Assembly (NCBI RefSeq): GCF_047607445.1
Contig: NZ_JBLKRT010000011.1
Span: 1-64,000 of the forward strand
DNA: 64,000 bases
DNA from: Crystallibacter sulfonylureivorans_A
GTDB lineage: Bacteria > Actinomycetota > Actinomycetes > Actinomycetales > Micrococcaceae
Reading direction: 5' to 3'
Below are positions 50,896 to 58,947 of this stretch, in pieces (the stretch's first letter is position 1; the number at the start of each line of letters is the position of its first letter). The notes beneath the pieces were generated by a model. It was not told the DNA's origin, searched no databases, and saw only the letters and a list, made by a program, of their open reading frames with translations. The position numbers and the translations under genes were made by a program.

Positions 50896-51997
50896 TGGTC
50901 ACCGACTCGCTGGCCGGCTGCTTGGCGTCGCGCGCAGCCTTGCGGCTGGCGTGCGTGGGGGCATCGGGCACATGCGCCGGCTTGCGGGCGGCGAATTCCT
51001 GCTTCAGCACCGGCAGCACCTCTTCCCCGAACAGGTCCAACTGCTCCAGCACGGTCTTCAGCGGCAGGCCGGCGTGGTCGATCAGGAAAAGCTGGCGCTG
51101 GTAGTCGCCAAAGTAGTCGGCGAAGGCCAGGGTCTTTTCGATGACCTGCTCCGGGCTGCCCACGGTCAGCGGGGTCTGTGCGGTGAAGTCCTCCAGCGAC
51201 GGGCCGTGGCCGTAGACCGGGGCGTTGTCGAAGTACGGGCGGAATTCGTTGACCGCATCCTGCGAGTTCTTGCGCATGAAGAACTGCCCGCCCAAGCCCA
51301 CAATGGCCTGGTCGGCGGTGCCGTGGCCGTAGTGCTCGTAGCGTTCCCGGTACAGGCCGATGAGCTGCATGTAGTGCTCCTTCGGCCAGAAGATGTTGTT
51401 CGCGAAGAAACCGTCGCCGTAGTAAGCGGCCAGTTCAGCCACCTGCGGGGTGCGGATGGAGCCGTGCCAGACGAAGGGCGCGACGCCGTCCAGCGGTTGC
51501 GGCGTGGAGGTGTAGTTGTGCAGCGGCGTGCGGTGCTTGCCCTGCCAGTTGACTACTTCTTCATCCCAGAGCTTGCGCAGCAAGGCGTAGTTCTCCACGG
51601 TGAGCTCCAACGAGTCCTGGATGTTCTTGCCGAACCAGGGGTACACCGGGGCAGTGTTGCCGCGGCCCAGGACCAAGTCCACGCGTCCGTCGGCCAGATG
51701 CTGGAGCATGGCGAAGTCTTCGGCGATCTTCACCGGATCGTTGGTGGTGATCAGCGTAGTGGCGGTGGACAGCGTAATCCGCTCGGTCTGCGCGGCGATG
51801 TAGGCCAGCAGGGTGGTGGGGGAGGAGGAGAAGAAGGGCGGGTTGTGGTGCTCGCCGATGGCATACACGTCCATGCCGATCTCTTCGACCTTTTTGGCGA
51901 TGGCCACCGACGCCTTGATCCGTTCGCGTTCGGTGGGCATGCGGTTGGTGGTCGGGTCCAGGGTGACGTCGCTGACGCTGAATACGCCGAGTTCCAT
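50888..51997 (-). CDS. Luciferase-like (LLM) flavin monooxygenase
   Basis: A 369-residue luciferase-like TIM-barrel protein of the Atu2307/SP_0267-type subgroup. The MELGVFSVSDVTLDP start, GEHHNPPFFSSSP near 47-60, DLVLGRGNTAPVYPW near 105-120 and ENYALLRKLW near 135 are typical. It is expected to use reduced flavin and oxygen; its substrate is unknown. The last 40 residues are a charged tail. ATG at 51997 is preceded by AGAAGAGG; the open frame goes further upstream without support. It is cotranscribed with the MarR gene. Confidence 0.88.
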   Translation of the reverse strand: MELGVFSVSDVTLDPTTNRMPTERERIKASVAIAKKVEEIGMDVYAIGEHHNPPFFSSSPTTLLAYIAAQTERITLSTATTLITTNDPVKIAEDFAMLQHLADGRVDLVLGRGNTAPVYPWFGKNIQDSLELTVENYALLRKLWDEEVVNWQGKHRTPLHNYTSTPQPLDGVAPFVWHGSIRTPQVAELAAYYGDGFFANNIFWPKEHYMQLIGLYRERYEHYGHGTADQAIVGLGGQFFMRKNSQDAVNEFRPYFDNAPVYGHGPSLEDFTAQTPLTVGSPEQVIEKTLAFADYFGDYQRQLFLIDHAGLPLKTVLEQLDLFGEEVLPVLKQEFAARKPAHVPDAPTHASRKAARDAKQPASESVTNG

Positions 51998-52038
51998 GGT
52001 TTTGCCTCTTCTGTAGTGCTTGTCGGAGATCAGTTTAC

Positions 52039-52050
52039 ATGCATTTGCAT
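52039..52050. promoter_or_regulatory. AT-rich palindrome before the monooxygenase-marR operon
   Basis: ATGCA-TT-TGCAT (52039-52050) is a perfect 5+5 repeat inside an AT-rich island, 42 bp upstream of the start codon at 51997. It is a candidate MarR site. Confidence 0.5.
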
Positions 52051-52113
52051 TTACTGGTCCAACGGGCAGCAAGGGCCAGGTATTCCCTTGGATTGTTGCG
52101 CGGCCGGTCGCCG

Positions 52114-52182
52114 CCGGTCACCCTGCCGGTCGGCAGCCGGTCACCCTGCCGGTCGGCAGCCGGTCACCCTGCCGGTCAGCGG
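52114..52182. repeat. Three tandem copies of a 23-bp palindromic unit
   Basis: Units start at 52114, 52137 and 52160, each opening with CCGGTCACCCTGCCGGTC; the third diverges at its end. The unit contains the perfect palindrome CTGCCG-GT-CGGCAG, so each intact copy can form a hairpin. It lies in the 317-bp gap between two divergently transcribed units. The rest of that gap (52183-52300) shows nothing else. Confidence 0.85.
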
Positions 52183-52314
52183 GTGGTCGGCGCTGCGGTG
52201 CCGAGCCAGCGATCGTGCCCCCCGGAGGGCTGCTTCGTGGGTCCGGGGTTACCAAGCCACCGTGACACTGTTACCTTGGGAGCGTCCGAGCAGGCCCAGT
52301 TGTCAGGAGGATGA

Positions 52315-52656
52315 ATGAGCGACGCACCGAACCGTGACGAGTTGCCTCTCCCGGATTACGACCACATTCCCCAAGGCACCCTACCGACCAGGATTACCGG
52401 GCTGACCGAAGACCAGGTAGGTCAACTGCTCGCCTACGAGCGGGAACACGGCAACCGGCTACCCGTAGTCCAGGTCCTTGAGCAGCGGATGGAAGCGCTC
52501 CGCAACGGTGCTGAACCTTCGGGTGCAGCCGTCCCGGATATGCCCGAGGTCAGCGGCGGTCGCGGCGGCTCGCAGGTCTCGCCGGAGACTAGCGGGCCAA
52601 ACGTTGTCCCGCCCTTCCACGGCAATCCTGCGCATCAGTCCCAGCCGGAAAAGTAA
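52315..52656 (+). CDS. Small conserved actinobacterial protein (DUF8129-like)
   Basis: A 113-residue soluble protein. Residues 8-65 (LPLPDYDHIPQGTLPTRI, then LTEDQVGQLLAYEREHGNR and VVQVLEQRM) form a short domain that I recognise from many actinobacterial hypothetical proteins and that carries a DUF8129-type annotation; the last 45 residues are disordered. No function is known. It has a perfect CAGGAGG site before the ATG. A palindromic terminator follows immediately after the stop. Confidence 0.72.
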   Translation: MSDAPNRDELPLPDYDHIPQGTLPTRITGLTEDQVGQLLAYEREHGNRLPVVQVLEQRMEALRNGAEPSGAAVPDMPEVSGGRGGSQVSPETSGPNVVPPFHGNPAHQSQPEK

Positions 52657-52657
52657 A

Positions 52658-52679
52658 CCGGTCCGGCCGGCCGGACCGG
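52658..52679. terminator. Perfect 22-bp palindrome after the small gene
   Basis: CCGGTCCGGCC (52658-52668) is followed directly by its reverse complement (52669-52679). It begins two bases after the stop and can fold as a 9-bp stem with a CCGG loop. Confidence 0.7.
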
Positions 52680-52684
52680 CACCC

Positions 52685-52738
52685 CGCCGGAGAGCGGGCC
52701 CGCTCCGGTCGGCACCTCGCCGGAGAGCCGGCCCGCTC
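52685..52738. repeat. 21-bp direct repeat at the end of the FUSC-like gene
   Basis: Bases 52685-52705 and 52718-52738 differ at one position and are 33 bp apart. The first contains the palindrome GAGCGGGCCCGCTC (52692-52705). The pair lies in the convergent gap and may serve as a terminator for the minus-strand gene. Confidence 0.65.
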
Positions 52739-53888
52739 ACCCCCGCTGGTTTTTGGAGTCGTCCAATTGGCGGCGCAAAGCGGACAGGATGCGGTCCAGG
52801 CTGACCGCGACGTAGCCGCCTGCCGTGCCCGGGGTCTCTGTGGTGACTGAGCCGGCCAGTTCTGTTGTCAGTTGCTGCTGGGCGGCGCTGGCGGCGTCGA
52901 GTTTTTCCTGCAGGTCCTCGGCGGCCAGGCTCCTGACCGCGGCTGCCGCGGCCTTCAGTGCCTCGGACATGGGCTCCAGCACCGGCGTGGGGATGTGCAG
53001 GTGATCGTCCAAGATCACCGCGCCGAGCACCTCGGTGATGTCCTGGGTGTTGAACGCTGCACGTTCCAGCGTGCGCAAATTGCTCCAGTCGGCCTCAAGA
53101 TCCCGGTCATGGAACCTGCGCCGCGGGTTCGCTTTGCGGCTGCGGTCGGCGGTCGCCACGGCCTGACGCACCTGTTCGCTCAGCCGGACGATGTTTTCTC
53201 CGTTGGACGCCCACTCGTCGCGCTCCGGCGGCCAGTCCTCCAGCAGCGCCTCGGCCATCTCCTCCAACTGGCCCGCAAGGTCGGACTGCAATTGCTGCAG
53301 GCTGCGGCCCACCGCGCTGAAGTTCAGCGGCGGGATCAACAGGAAGTTCACCGTAATGCCCACAAGGACTCCCACCGCCATCTGCACCGCATAGCCCAGC
53401 GAGTAGTCGCCGGCATCGGAGCCGCCCACCAGCAGGACGAACAGCGCGGCCATCGGGACCCAGTCCCTGCCGGCGCCGAGGCGGGGCAGCCCGGCCACCA
53501 GAACACCCAGGAACACCAGCAGGCTCACGGTCAGCACGTGCAGCCCGACCGTCAGCAGGAGGAGCCAGGCCAGTCCGATCCCCAGCAGCAGTCCCGCCAG
53601 TGTCTGCAAAGACGTCTTGACGGAATCAGCAACGGTGGAATACATGCTGATCAGCGCACCGAGCGGGGCGTAATACGGATAGTCGGCCACCTCGCCGGGC
53701 AGTTGCCGGGCGATGATCCAGGCGATGCCACAGGCCAGGGCCGTCTTGAACGCCAGCTGGATCCGCTGCCAGCCGCCGATCTGCTGGCCATACCGCCGCA
53801 CCGGCGCTGGAAGCCGGTCCACGAACCGGATGATGGACCTCGCCAGCCGGCCGGGCGTGCCGGCTGGTGCGGTGTCAGGTTCTGGCAT
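52737..53888 (-). CDS. FUSC / aromatic acid exporter-like membrane protein
   Basis: A 383-residue protein with six membrane helices at about 40-185 and a long cytoplasmic helical domain after it (190-383), the half-size form of the FUSC/ArAE exporter family. KTALACGIAWIIARQLPG near 48-65 and YYAPLGALISMYSTVADSVKTSLQTLAGLLLGIG near 72-105 are typical. ATG at 53888 has GGAGG eight bases upstream. It lies 38 bp after the RND exporter gene on the same strand, so the two may be cotranscribed. Export of aromatic or other organic acids is possible but unproven. Confidence 0.82.
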   Translation of the reverse strand: MPEPDTAPAGTPGRLARSIIRFVDRLPAPVRRYGQQIGGWQRIQLAFKTALACGIAWIIARQLPGEVADYPYYAPLGALISMYSTVADSVKTSLQTLAGLLLGIGLAWLLLLTVGLHVLTVSLLVFLGVLVAGLPRLGAGRDWVPMAALFVLLVGGSDAGDYSLGYAVQMAVGVLVGITVNFLLIPPLNFSAVGRSLQQLQSDLAGQLEEMAEALLEDWPPERDEWASNGENIVRLSEQVRQAVATADRSRKANPRRRFHDRDLEADWSNLRTLERAAFNTQDITEVLGAVILDDHLHIPTPVLEPMSEALKAAAAAVRSLAAEDLQEKLDAASAAQQQLTTELAGSVTTETPGTAGGYVAVSLDRILSALRRQLDDSKNQRG

Positions 53889-53926
53889 GCGGTGCACCTC
53901 CCGGGGTTGGGGGGACCCGCCGGAAG

Positions 53927-56900
53927 TCAGCGCCCGGCAGGGACCAGTTCTGCCTCGAGTGTATTGCGCTTGATCGCCCGGCGCTCGTGCCGTCCCTCCA
54001 CCAACCGGTACAACACCGGCACCAGCACCAGCGTCAACGCGGTGGAAGAAACCAGGCCGCCGATTACCACCACGGCGAGCGGCTGCGAAATGAAGCCGCC
54101 CTCGCCGGTCAGTCCCAGCGCCATGGGCGTCAGCGCAAAGATGGTGGCCAGCGCGGTCATCAGGATCGGTCGAAGGCGGCGCCGCGCGCCGTGCGTAATG
54201 GCATCCGCCACGTTCATGCCGGGCTGCCCATCATGCGGACGCCGGTACTGGTTGATCAGGTCGATCAGCACAATCGCGTTCGTCACCACGATGCCCACCA
54301 GCATCAGCATGCCGATCAGCGACGGCAGACCCAGCGGAATCTGCGTGAGGACCAGCAGCCCGATGGCTCCGGTGGCTGCGAACGGAATGGAGACCAGCAG
54401 GATCAGCGGCTGCACCAAGGATTTGAAGGTCGCCACCATGATCACGTAGACAATGGCGACGGCGGCCAGCAGCGCCCAGCCCAGCTGCGTGAAGGATTCG
54501 GCCTGCTGGGTGGCCGCGCCGCCCAGGCTCGCGGTGACGCCCGCCGGCATCTCGGTGCCGTCCAGGACCGCCGCCACCTCGCCGCTGAGCGCACCCAGGT
54601 TGTCACCCTCCGGGGTGACGGAGACGACGGCCGTGCGTTCGCCGCCGCTGGCGCTGATCGACGTCGGCACGTCGGTTTCTTTCACCGTGGCCAGATCGGT
54701 CAGCGGGACCGGCCCGGCGGCGGTCGGCAGTTCGACGTCGCGCAGCTCGTCGACGCTGGAGAAATCACCGCCCTCGCCGATGAGCACGGGGAAGTCGGTG
54801 GTGCCGATCCGCACCGTGCCACCGGGCAACGGGCTAAGCGTTGACGCCAGCAGGCCCGCGACCTGTTCCTCGTCCAGGCCCGCAGCCACGGCCTTGGCGC
54901 GGTCCACGGACACCTGCACCACGGGTTCGGCGGCCGACAGGTTGCTGGACGCCTCCGCGGCTCCTGGCAGGTCCCGCAGCCGATCCACCAGCCGGTCGGA
55001 AACATCCTGCAACTGGCCCGGATCGCTGGCGGAGATCTCCACATCCACGGTGCTGGAAGTGCCGAAGCCACCGCCCTGCGTGCCCAGCGTGAACGTTGCG
55101 TCACCGGGCAGATCCTCGACGGCGGCGCGCACCTTGTCGCGAAGCGCCGCCTGGTCGATGCCTTCCTCCGTGATGACGGTGTACTGGGCCACCGAGGCGC
55201 CCGCGGACAGGAACGTGCCTACGCCGCCGCCGGCATTGCCCATGGTGACCTGGACGTCCTGAATGCCGTCCATGCCGGCCAGCAGTTCCTCGACGGGAAC
55301 CGATGCCTCGTCGGTGGATTCCAGACTGCTCCCGGCCGGCATCTGCAGCCGCAGGCTGAAGCTGTTCTGGCCGCTGTCGCCCAGCAGGTTGGTCTGCATC
55401 AGCGGGACCATCGCGGCTGTGCCGGCCAGGACCAGCAGGGCGGCCACGGTGGTGACTACCGGGTGCCGCTGGGTGCCGGCGAGCACCGGGAGATAGCCTC
55501 GCTGCAGCAGGGAGCGCCGTTCTTTCTCCGACGCCGCTTCACGGACTGCCAGGGCGTCCGGGCGTGACTGCGGCTGCGGCGACTTCACAAACCAGTACGC
55601 CAGCACCGGCACAATCGTCAGCGACACCGCCAGCGAGGCGAGCAACGCCAGTGCCGTGGTGACGGCGAAGGGTCGGAACAGCTCACCTGCCAGATCGCCG
55701 ACGAACGCGATCGGCAGGAAGACCGCCACCGTAGTCAGCGTGGACGCGGTGATCGCACCGGCGACCTCGCGCACCGCCGTCATGATGGCCTCGCGCTTGG
55801 CCTCGCCGTAGTTCAGATGCCGCCGGATGTTCTCCACCACCACGATCGAGTCGTCCACCACTCGGCCGATCGCGATGGTCAGCGCGCCCAGGGTGAGGAT
55901 GTTCAGCGAGTAGCCGAGCGCGTTCAGGCCGATGAAGGTGGCCAGCAGTGACAGCGGGATGGAAATCGCGGTGATCAGCGTGGCGCGCACGGACAGCAGG
56001 AAGACCAGGATGATCAACACCGCGAAGCCCAGTCCCAGCAGTCCCTCGGTGGTGAGGTCCTTGATGGACTTTTCAATGAACGGGGCCTGGTCGAACACGG
56101 TAGTGATCTGGGCGCCGTTGCCCAGCTCGGCCTCCAGCTCCGGCACCATCTCTTTGACGGCGTGCGAGATGGCCACCGTGTCGCCGTCCGGTGTCTTGGT
56201 GACGGCCAGCGCCAGCGTCAGCTCTCCGTTGGTCCGCGTGATCGAGGTCCGCTCGTCGTCCGCAATGGAAACCTCGGCCACATCCCCAATGGTGGCCGGA
56301 TCTGCCGACGCGGCCTCCGGCTGCTGGCCGGACTGTGACTGTCCCGGCACCGTGTCCGGGACCGGAACCTGGCCTTCGTCCGCCGAGCCGCTTGGTGGAG
56401 CGGGCTGGCCCTGGCCCGGGAACTGTCCCGGTGCCTGCCCCGCCGCACCTGGCGAGGAAGGATCGGAAGGCTGCTCCGCCGTCGTTGTGTCAGCGGGGGA
56501 GAGCGGCAGGTTCTCGATGGCCTTCAGGCTGTCCAGCGGGCTGCCGATCTGCACCGAGAGGCTCTGGCCGTCCTGCTGCACCGCCCCTGCCGGAACCAGT
56601 CCGCCGCTGCTGGCCAGGCTGTCCACCAGGGCGGATACTCCGACGCCGGTCTCGGCCATGGCATCCTCGTCGGGCAGGATGGCGATGTGCCGGCCGGGGC
56701 CGCCGGAGACTTCGGCGCCGCGCACGCCGGCGATGTTCTGCAGCCGGGGCACGGTCAGCCGGTTCAGCTCGGTGCTCAGCTCGCTCAAGTCGACGTCGGA
56801 TGACACCGCCATGAAGACGATCGGGAAATCGTCGATGCTGCCCGCGAGGGACAGCGGCGATACGTCGTCGGGCAGCTGCTGGCGGACATTGGAAATGGCG

Positions 56901-57232
56901 CGGTCCACCTGGCTGCGTGCGCGGTCCAGGTTGGTGCCATAGACGAACGTGAGGTTCACGGTGGAGAACCCGGTGCGCGACACCGCCGAGGACGATTCGA
57001 GGCCCTCCACGGCGGTGAGCGCACGCTCCAACGGTTCGCTGACCTGCTTGTCCACTACTTCCGGGGACGCGCCGGGCATGGAGCTGACCACAGTGACCCG
57101 CGGAAACTCCAGTGAAGGGATGAGCTCCTGTTTCAGCGAGCCCATGGTGATCACGCCGAAAACGGCCACGAAGACCGTAATCAGCGCAATCAGCGCCCGG
57201 TTCGCCAGGGACAGCGTTGCCAGCTTGTGCAT
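53927..57232 (-). CDS. RND-family efflux transporter (HAE1/AcrB-like) with disordered insert
   Basis: A 1101-residue pump with twelve helices in two repeats and two large extracytoplasmic domains. The N-terminal helix starts at LANRALIALITVFVAVFGV, and the proton-relay Asp pair is present in IGRVVDDSIVVVENIRRH (helix 4). An insert at about residues 246-310, rich in Pro, Gly, Gln and Ser, interrupts the first extracytoplasmic domain. No membrane-fusion protein or TolC-like gene is adjacent, as expected for a monoderm. The substrate is unknown. It lies 48 bp downstream of mqo on the same strand. Confidence 0.9.
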   Translation of the reverse strand: MHKLATLSLANRALIALITVFVAVFGVITMGSLKQELIPSLEFPRVTVVSSMPGASPEVVDKQVSEPLERALTAVEGLESSSAVSRTGFSTVNLTFVYGTNLDRARSQVDRAISNVRQQLPDDVSPLSLAGSIDDFPIVFMAVSSDVDLSELSTELNRLTVPRLQNIAGVRGAEVSGGPGRHIAILPDEDAMAETGVGVSALVDSLASSGGLVPAGAVQQDGQSLSVQIGSPLDSLKAIENLPLSPADTTTAEQPSDPSSPGAAGQAPGQFPGQGQPAPPSGSADEGQVPVPDTVPGQSQSGQQPEAASADPATIGDVAEVSIADDERTSITRTNGELTLALAVTKTPDGDTVAISHAVKEMVPELEAELGNGAQITTVFDQAPFIEKSIKDLTTEGLLGLGFAVLIILVFLLSVRATLITAISIPLSLLATFIGLNALGYSLNILTLGALTIAIGRVVDDSIVVVENIRRHLNYGEAKREAIMTAVREVAGAITASTLTTVAVFLPIAFVGDLAGELFRPFAVTTALALLASLAVSLTIVPVLAYWFVKSPQPQSRPDALAVREAASEKERRSLLQRGYLPVLAGTQRHPVVTTVAALLVLAGTAAMVPLMQTNLLGDSGQNSFSLRLQMPAGSSLESTDEASVPVEELLAGMDGIQDVQVTMGNAGGGVGTFLSAGASVAQYTVITEEGIDQAALRDKVRAAVEDLPGDATFTLGTQGGGFGTSSTVDVEISASDPGQLQDVSDRLVDRLRDLPGAAEASSNLSAAEPVVQVSVDRAKAVAAGLDEEQVAGLLASTLSPLPGGTVRIGTTDFPVLIGEGGDFSSVDELRDVELPTAAGPVPLTDLATVKETDVPTSISASGGERTAVVSVTPEGDNLGALSGEVAAVLDGTEMPAGVTASLGGAATQQAESFTQLGWALLAAVAIVYVIMVATFKSLVQPLILLVSIPFAATGAIGLLVLTQIPLGLPSLIGMLMLVGIVVTNAIVLIDLINQYRRPHDGQPGMNVADAITHGARRRLRPILMTALATIFALTPMALGLTGEGGFISQPLAVVVIGGLVSSTALTLVLVPVLYRLVEGRHERRAIKRNTLEAELVPAGR

Positions 57233-57280
57233 GGGTTGAAGCTTAGTTTGTCAGGGCCGGCCCGCTGAAACGGACCGCTG

Positions 57281-58774
57281 TCAGGCCAGTTCGAGCACCT
57301 TGTTGGTCTCGGCGGTGATCTCGGCCAGCAGGGACGGGTTCTCGTTCAGGTTGGCGCCGTAGCCGGGGATCATTTCCTTCAGCTTGGGCTCCCAGCCCTT
57401 GAACTCCAGCGGGAAGCAGCGTTCCAGCAGGCTGATCATGATCGGGGCCGCGGTGGAAGCGCCGGGGGAGGCACCCAGCAGGGCGGAAATGCTGCCGTCG
57501 GCGGAGGCGATCATCTCGGTGCCGAACTGCAGGGCACCGCCCTTCTTCGGGTCCTTCTTGATGACCTGGACGCGCTGGCCGGCGGTGATCAGTTCCCACT
57601 GGTCGCCCTCAACCTCCGGGTGGAAAGCACGCAGGGCCTTGTTCTTGCCTTCGCGGGTCTTGAGCACCTCGGTGACCAGGTACTTGACCAAGCCAAAGTT
57701 ATCCTTGGCGACGGCCAGCATCGGGATCAGGTTGGACGGGCGGACGGACAGCGGCAGGTCCAGCAGCGAACCGGTCTTGAGGAACTTCGGCGAGAAACCG
57801 CCGTACGGGCCGAAGAGCAGGGAGCGCTTGCCGTTGACGAAGCGGGTGTCCAGGTGCGGCACGGACATGGGCGGTGCGCCCACGGAAGCCTGCCCGTACA
57901 CCTTGGCGTTGTGGGCGGCGATGACGGTTTCGTCGGTGCAGCGCAGGAACTGGCCGGAGACCGGGAAACCGCCGAAGCCCTTGGACTCGGGGATGCCGGA
58001 GCGCTGCAGCAGGTGCAGGGCGCCGCCGCCTGCACCGATGAACACGAAGCGGGCGTTGACCTTGGTCTTTTCGCCGGTAGCGTTGTTCTTCACGTCCAGC
58101 GTCCAGCGGCCGTCCGTGTTGCGGGAGACGTCCAGCACGCGGTGGCCGTAGTTCAGTTCGACGCCGTTGGCGGTCAGGTAGCCGGCCAGCTTGCGGCTCA
58201 GCGAGCCGAAGTCCACATCGGTGCCGCCGATGACGCGGGATGCTGCCACACGCTGCTGTGCGTCGCGGCCACCCATGATCAGCGGGGTCCACTCATTGAT
58301 GGTGGCGTGGTCTTCAGTGAACTCGATCTGTTCAAACAGCGGTTCGTTCTTCAGCGCTTCATAGCGGCGCTTGAGGTAGTCCGCGTGGTCGTTGCCCCAA
58401 ACAAAGCTCATGTGCGGCAGCGGGTTGACGAATTCCTTCGGCGAGGAGATGTGGCCCTCGCGGATCATGTGCGACCAGAACTGGCGTGACACATGGAACT
58501 TCTCGTTGATACCCACGGCCTTGGCGGTCGCCACGGACCCGTCAGCGGCGGCAGGGGTGTAGTTCAGTTCGCAGAGCGCGGCGTGTCCGGTGCCGGCGTT
58601 GTTCCAGGGATCCGAGGCCTCCATGCCCACCTCGTCCAGGTTCTCGAACAGACTGATGCTCCAGTCCGGCTGCAGCTGCTTGATGAAGGAGCCGAGGGTG
58701 GTGCTCATGATGCCGCCGCCGATCAGCGCGACGTCGACGTTGTTGGATGATCCCGAGGGGGTATTTGCAGTCAA
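57281..58774 (-). CDS. mqo: Malate:quinone oxidoreductase
   Basis: A 497-residue membrane-associated FAD enzyme that oxidises malate to oxaloacetate and passes electrons to the quinone pool. The FAD-binding VALIGGGIMSTTLGSF is near the start, SDPWNNAGTGHAALCELNYTP near 55-75, GGTDVDFGSLSRKL near 184, and a C-terminal GALQFGTEMIASADGSISALLGASPGASTAAPIM near 430. The TTG at 58774 is preferred because GGAG lies seven bases upstream; a TTG two codons earlier is too close to it. It is the last enzyme of the citric acid cycle in many actinobacteria. Confidence 0.95.
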   Translation of the reverse strand: MTANTPSGSSNNVDVALIGGGIMSTTLGSFIKQLQPDWSISLFENLDEVGMEASDPWNNAGTGHAALCELNYTPAAADGSVATAKAVGINEKFHVSRQFWSHMIREGHISSPKEFVNPLPHMSFVWGNDHADYLKRRYEALKNEPLFEQIEFTEDHATINEWTPLIMGGRDAQQRVAASRVIGGTDVDFGSLSRKLAGYLTANGVELNYGHRVLDVSRNTDGRWTLDVKNNATGEKTKVNARFVFIGAGGGALHLLQRSGIPESKGFGGFPVSGQFLRCTDETVIAAHNAKVYGQASVGAPPMSVPHLDTRFVNGKRSLLFGPYGGFSPKFLKTGSLLDLPLSVRPSNLIPMLAVAKDNFGLVKYLVTEVLKTREGKNKALRAFHPEVEGDQWELITAGQRVQVIKKDPKKGGALQFGTEMIASADGSISALLGASPGASTAAPIMISLLERCFPLEFKGWEPKLKEMIPGYGANLNENPSLLAEITAETNKVLELA

Positions 58775-58910
58775 CTTCAATCTCCAATAGCAGCTTTGCC
58801 AGCATTGAGAAGCCTAGCGCTATGCCACAGCGAGACTAAAATTTGCCGTCTCGGTTGTGACCCAATAGACAGACGCAGCAGGGGGTTCCGTAGTAATGCA
58901 GCGTGACACA

Positions 58911-58936
58911 CTGCCGCGGCCGCGACGCCGCGGCAG
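58911..58936 (-). terminator. Terminator of the peptide-binding protein gene
   Basis: CTGCCGCGGC (58911-58920) pairs with GCCGCGGCAG (58927-58936) around CGCGAC. It lies 12 bp after the minus-strand stop at 58948. Confidence 0.8.
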
Positions 58937-58947
58937 CCCACCCCAGT

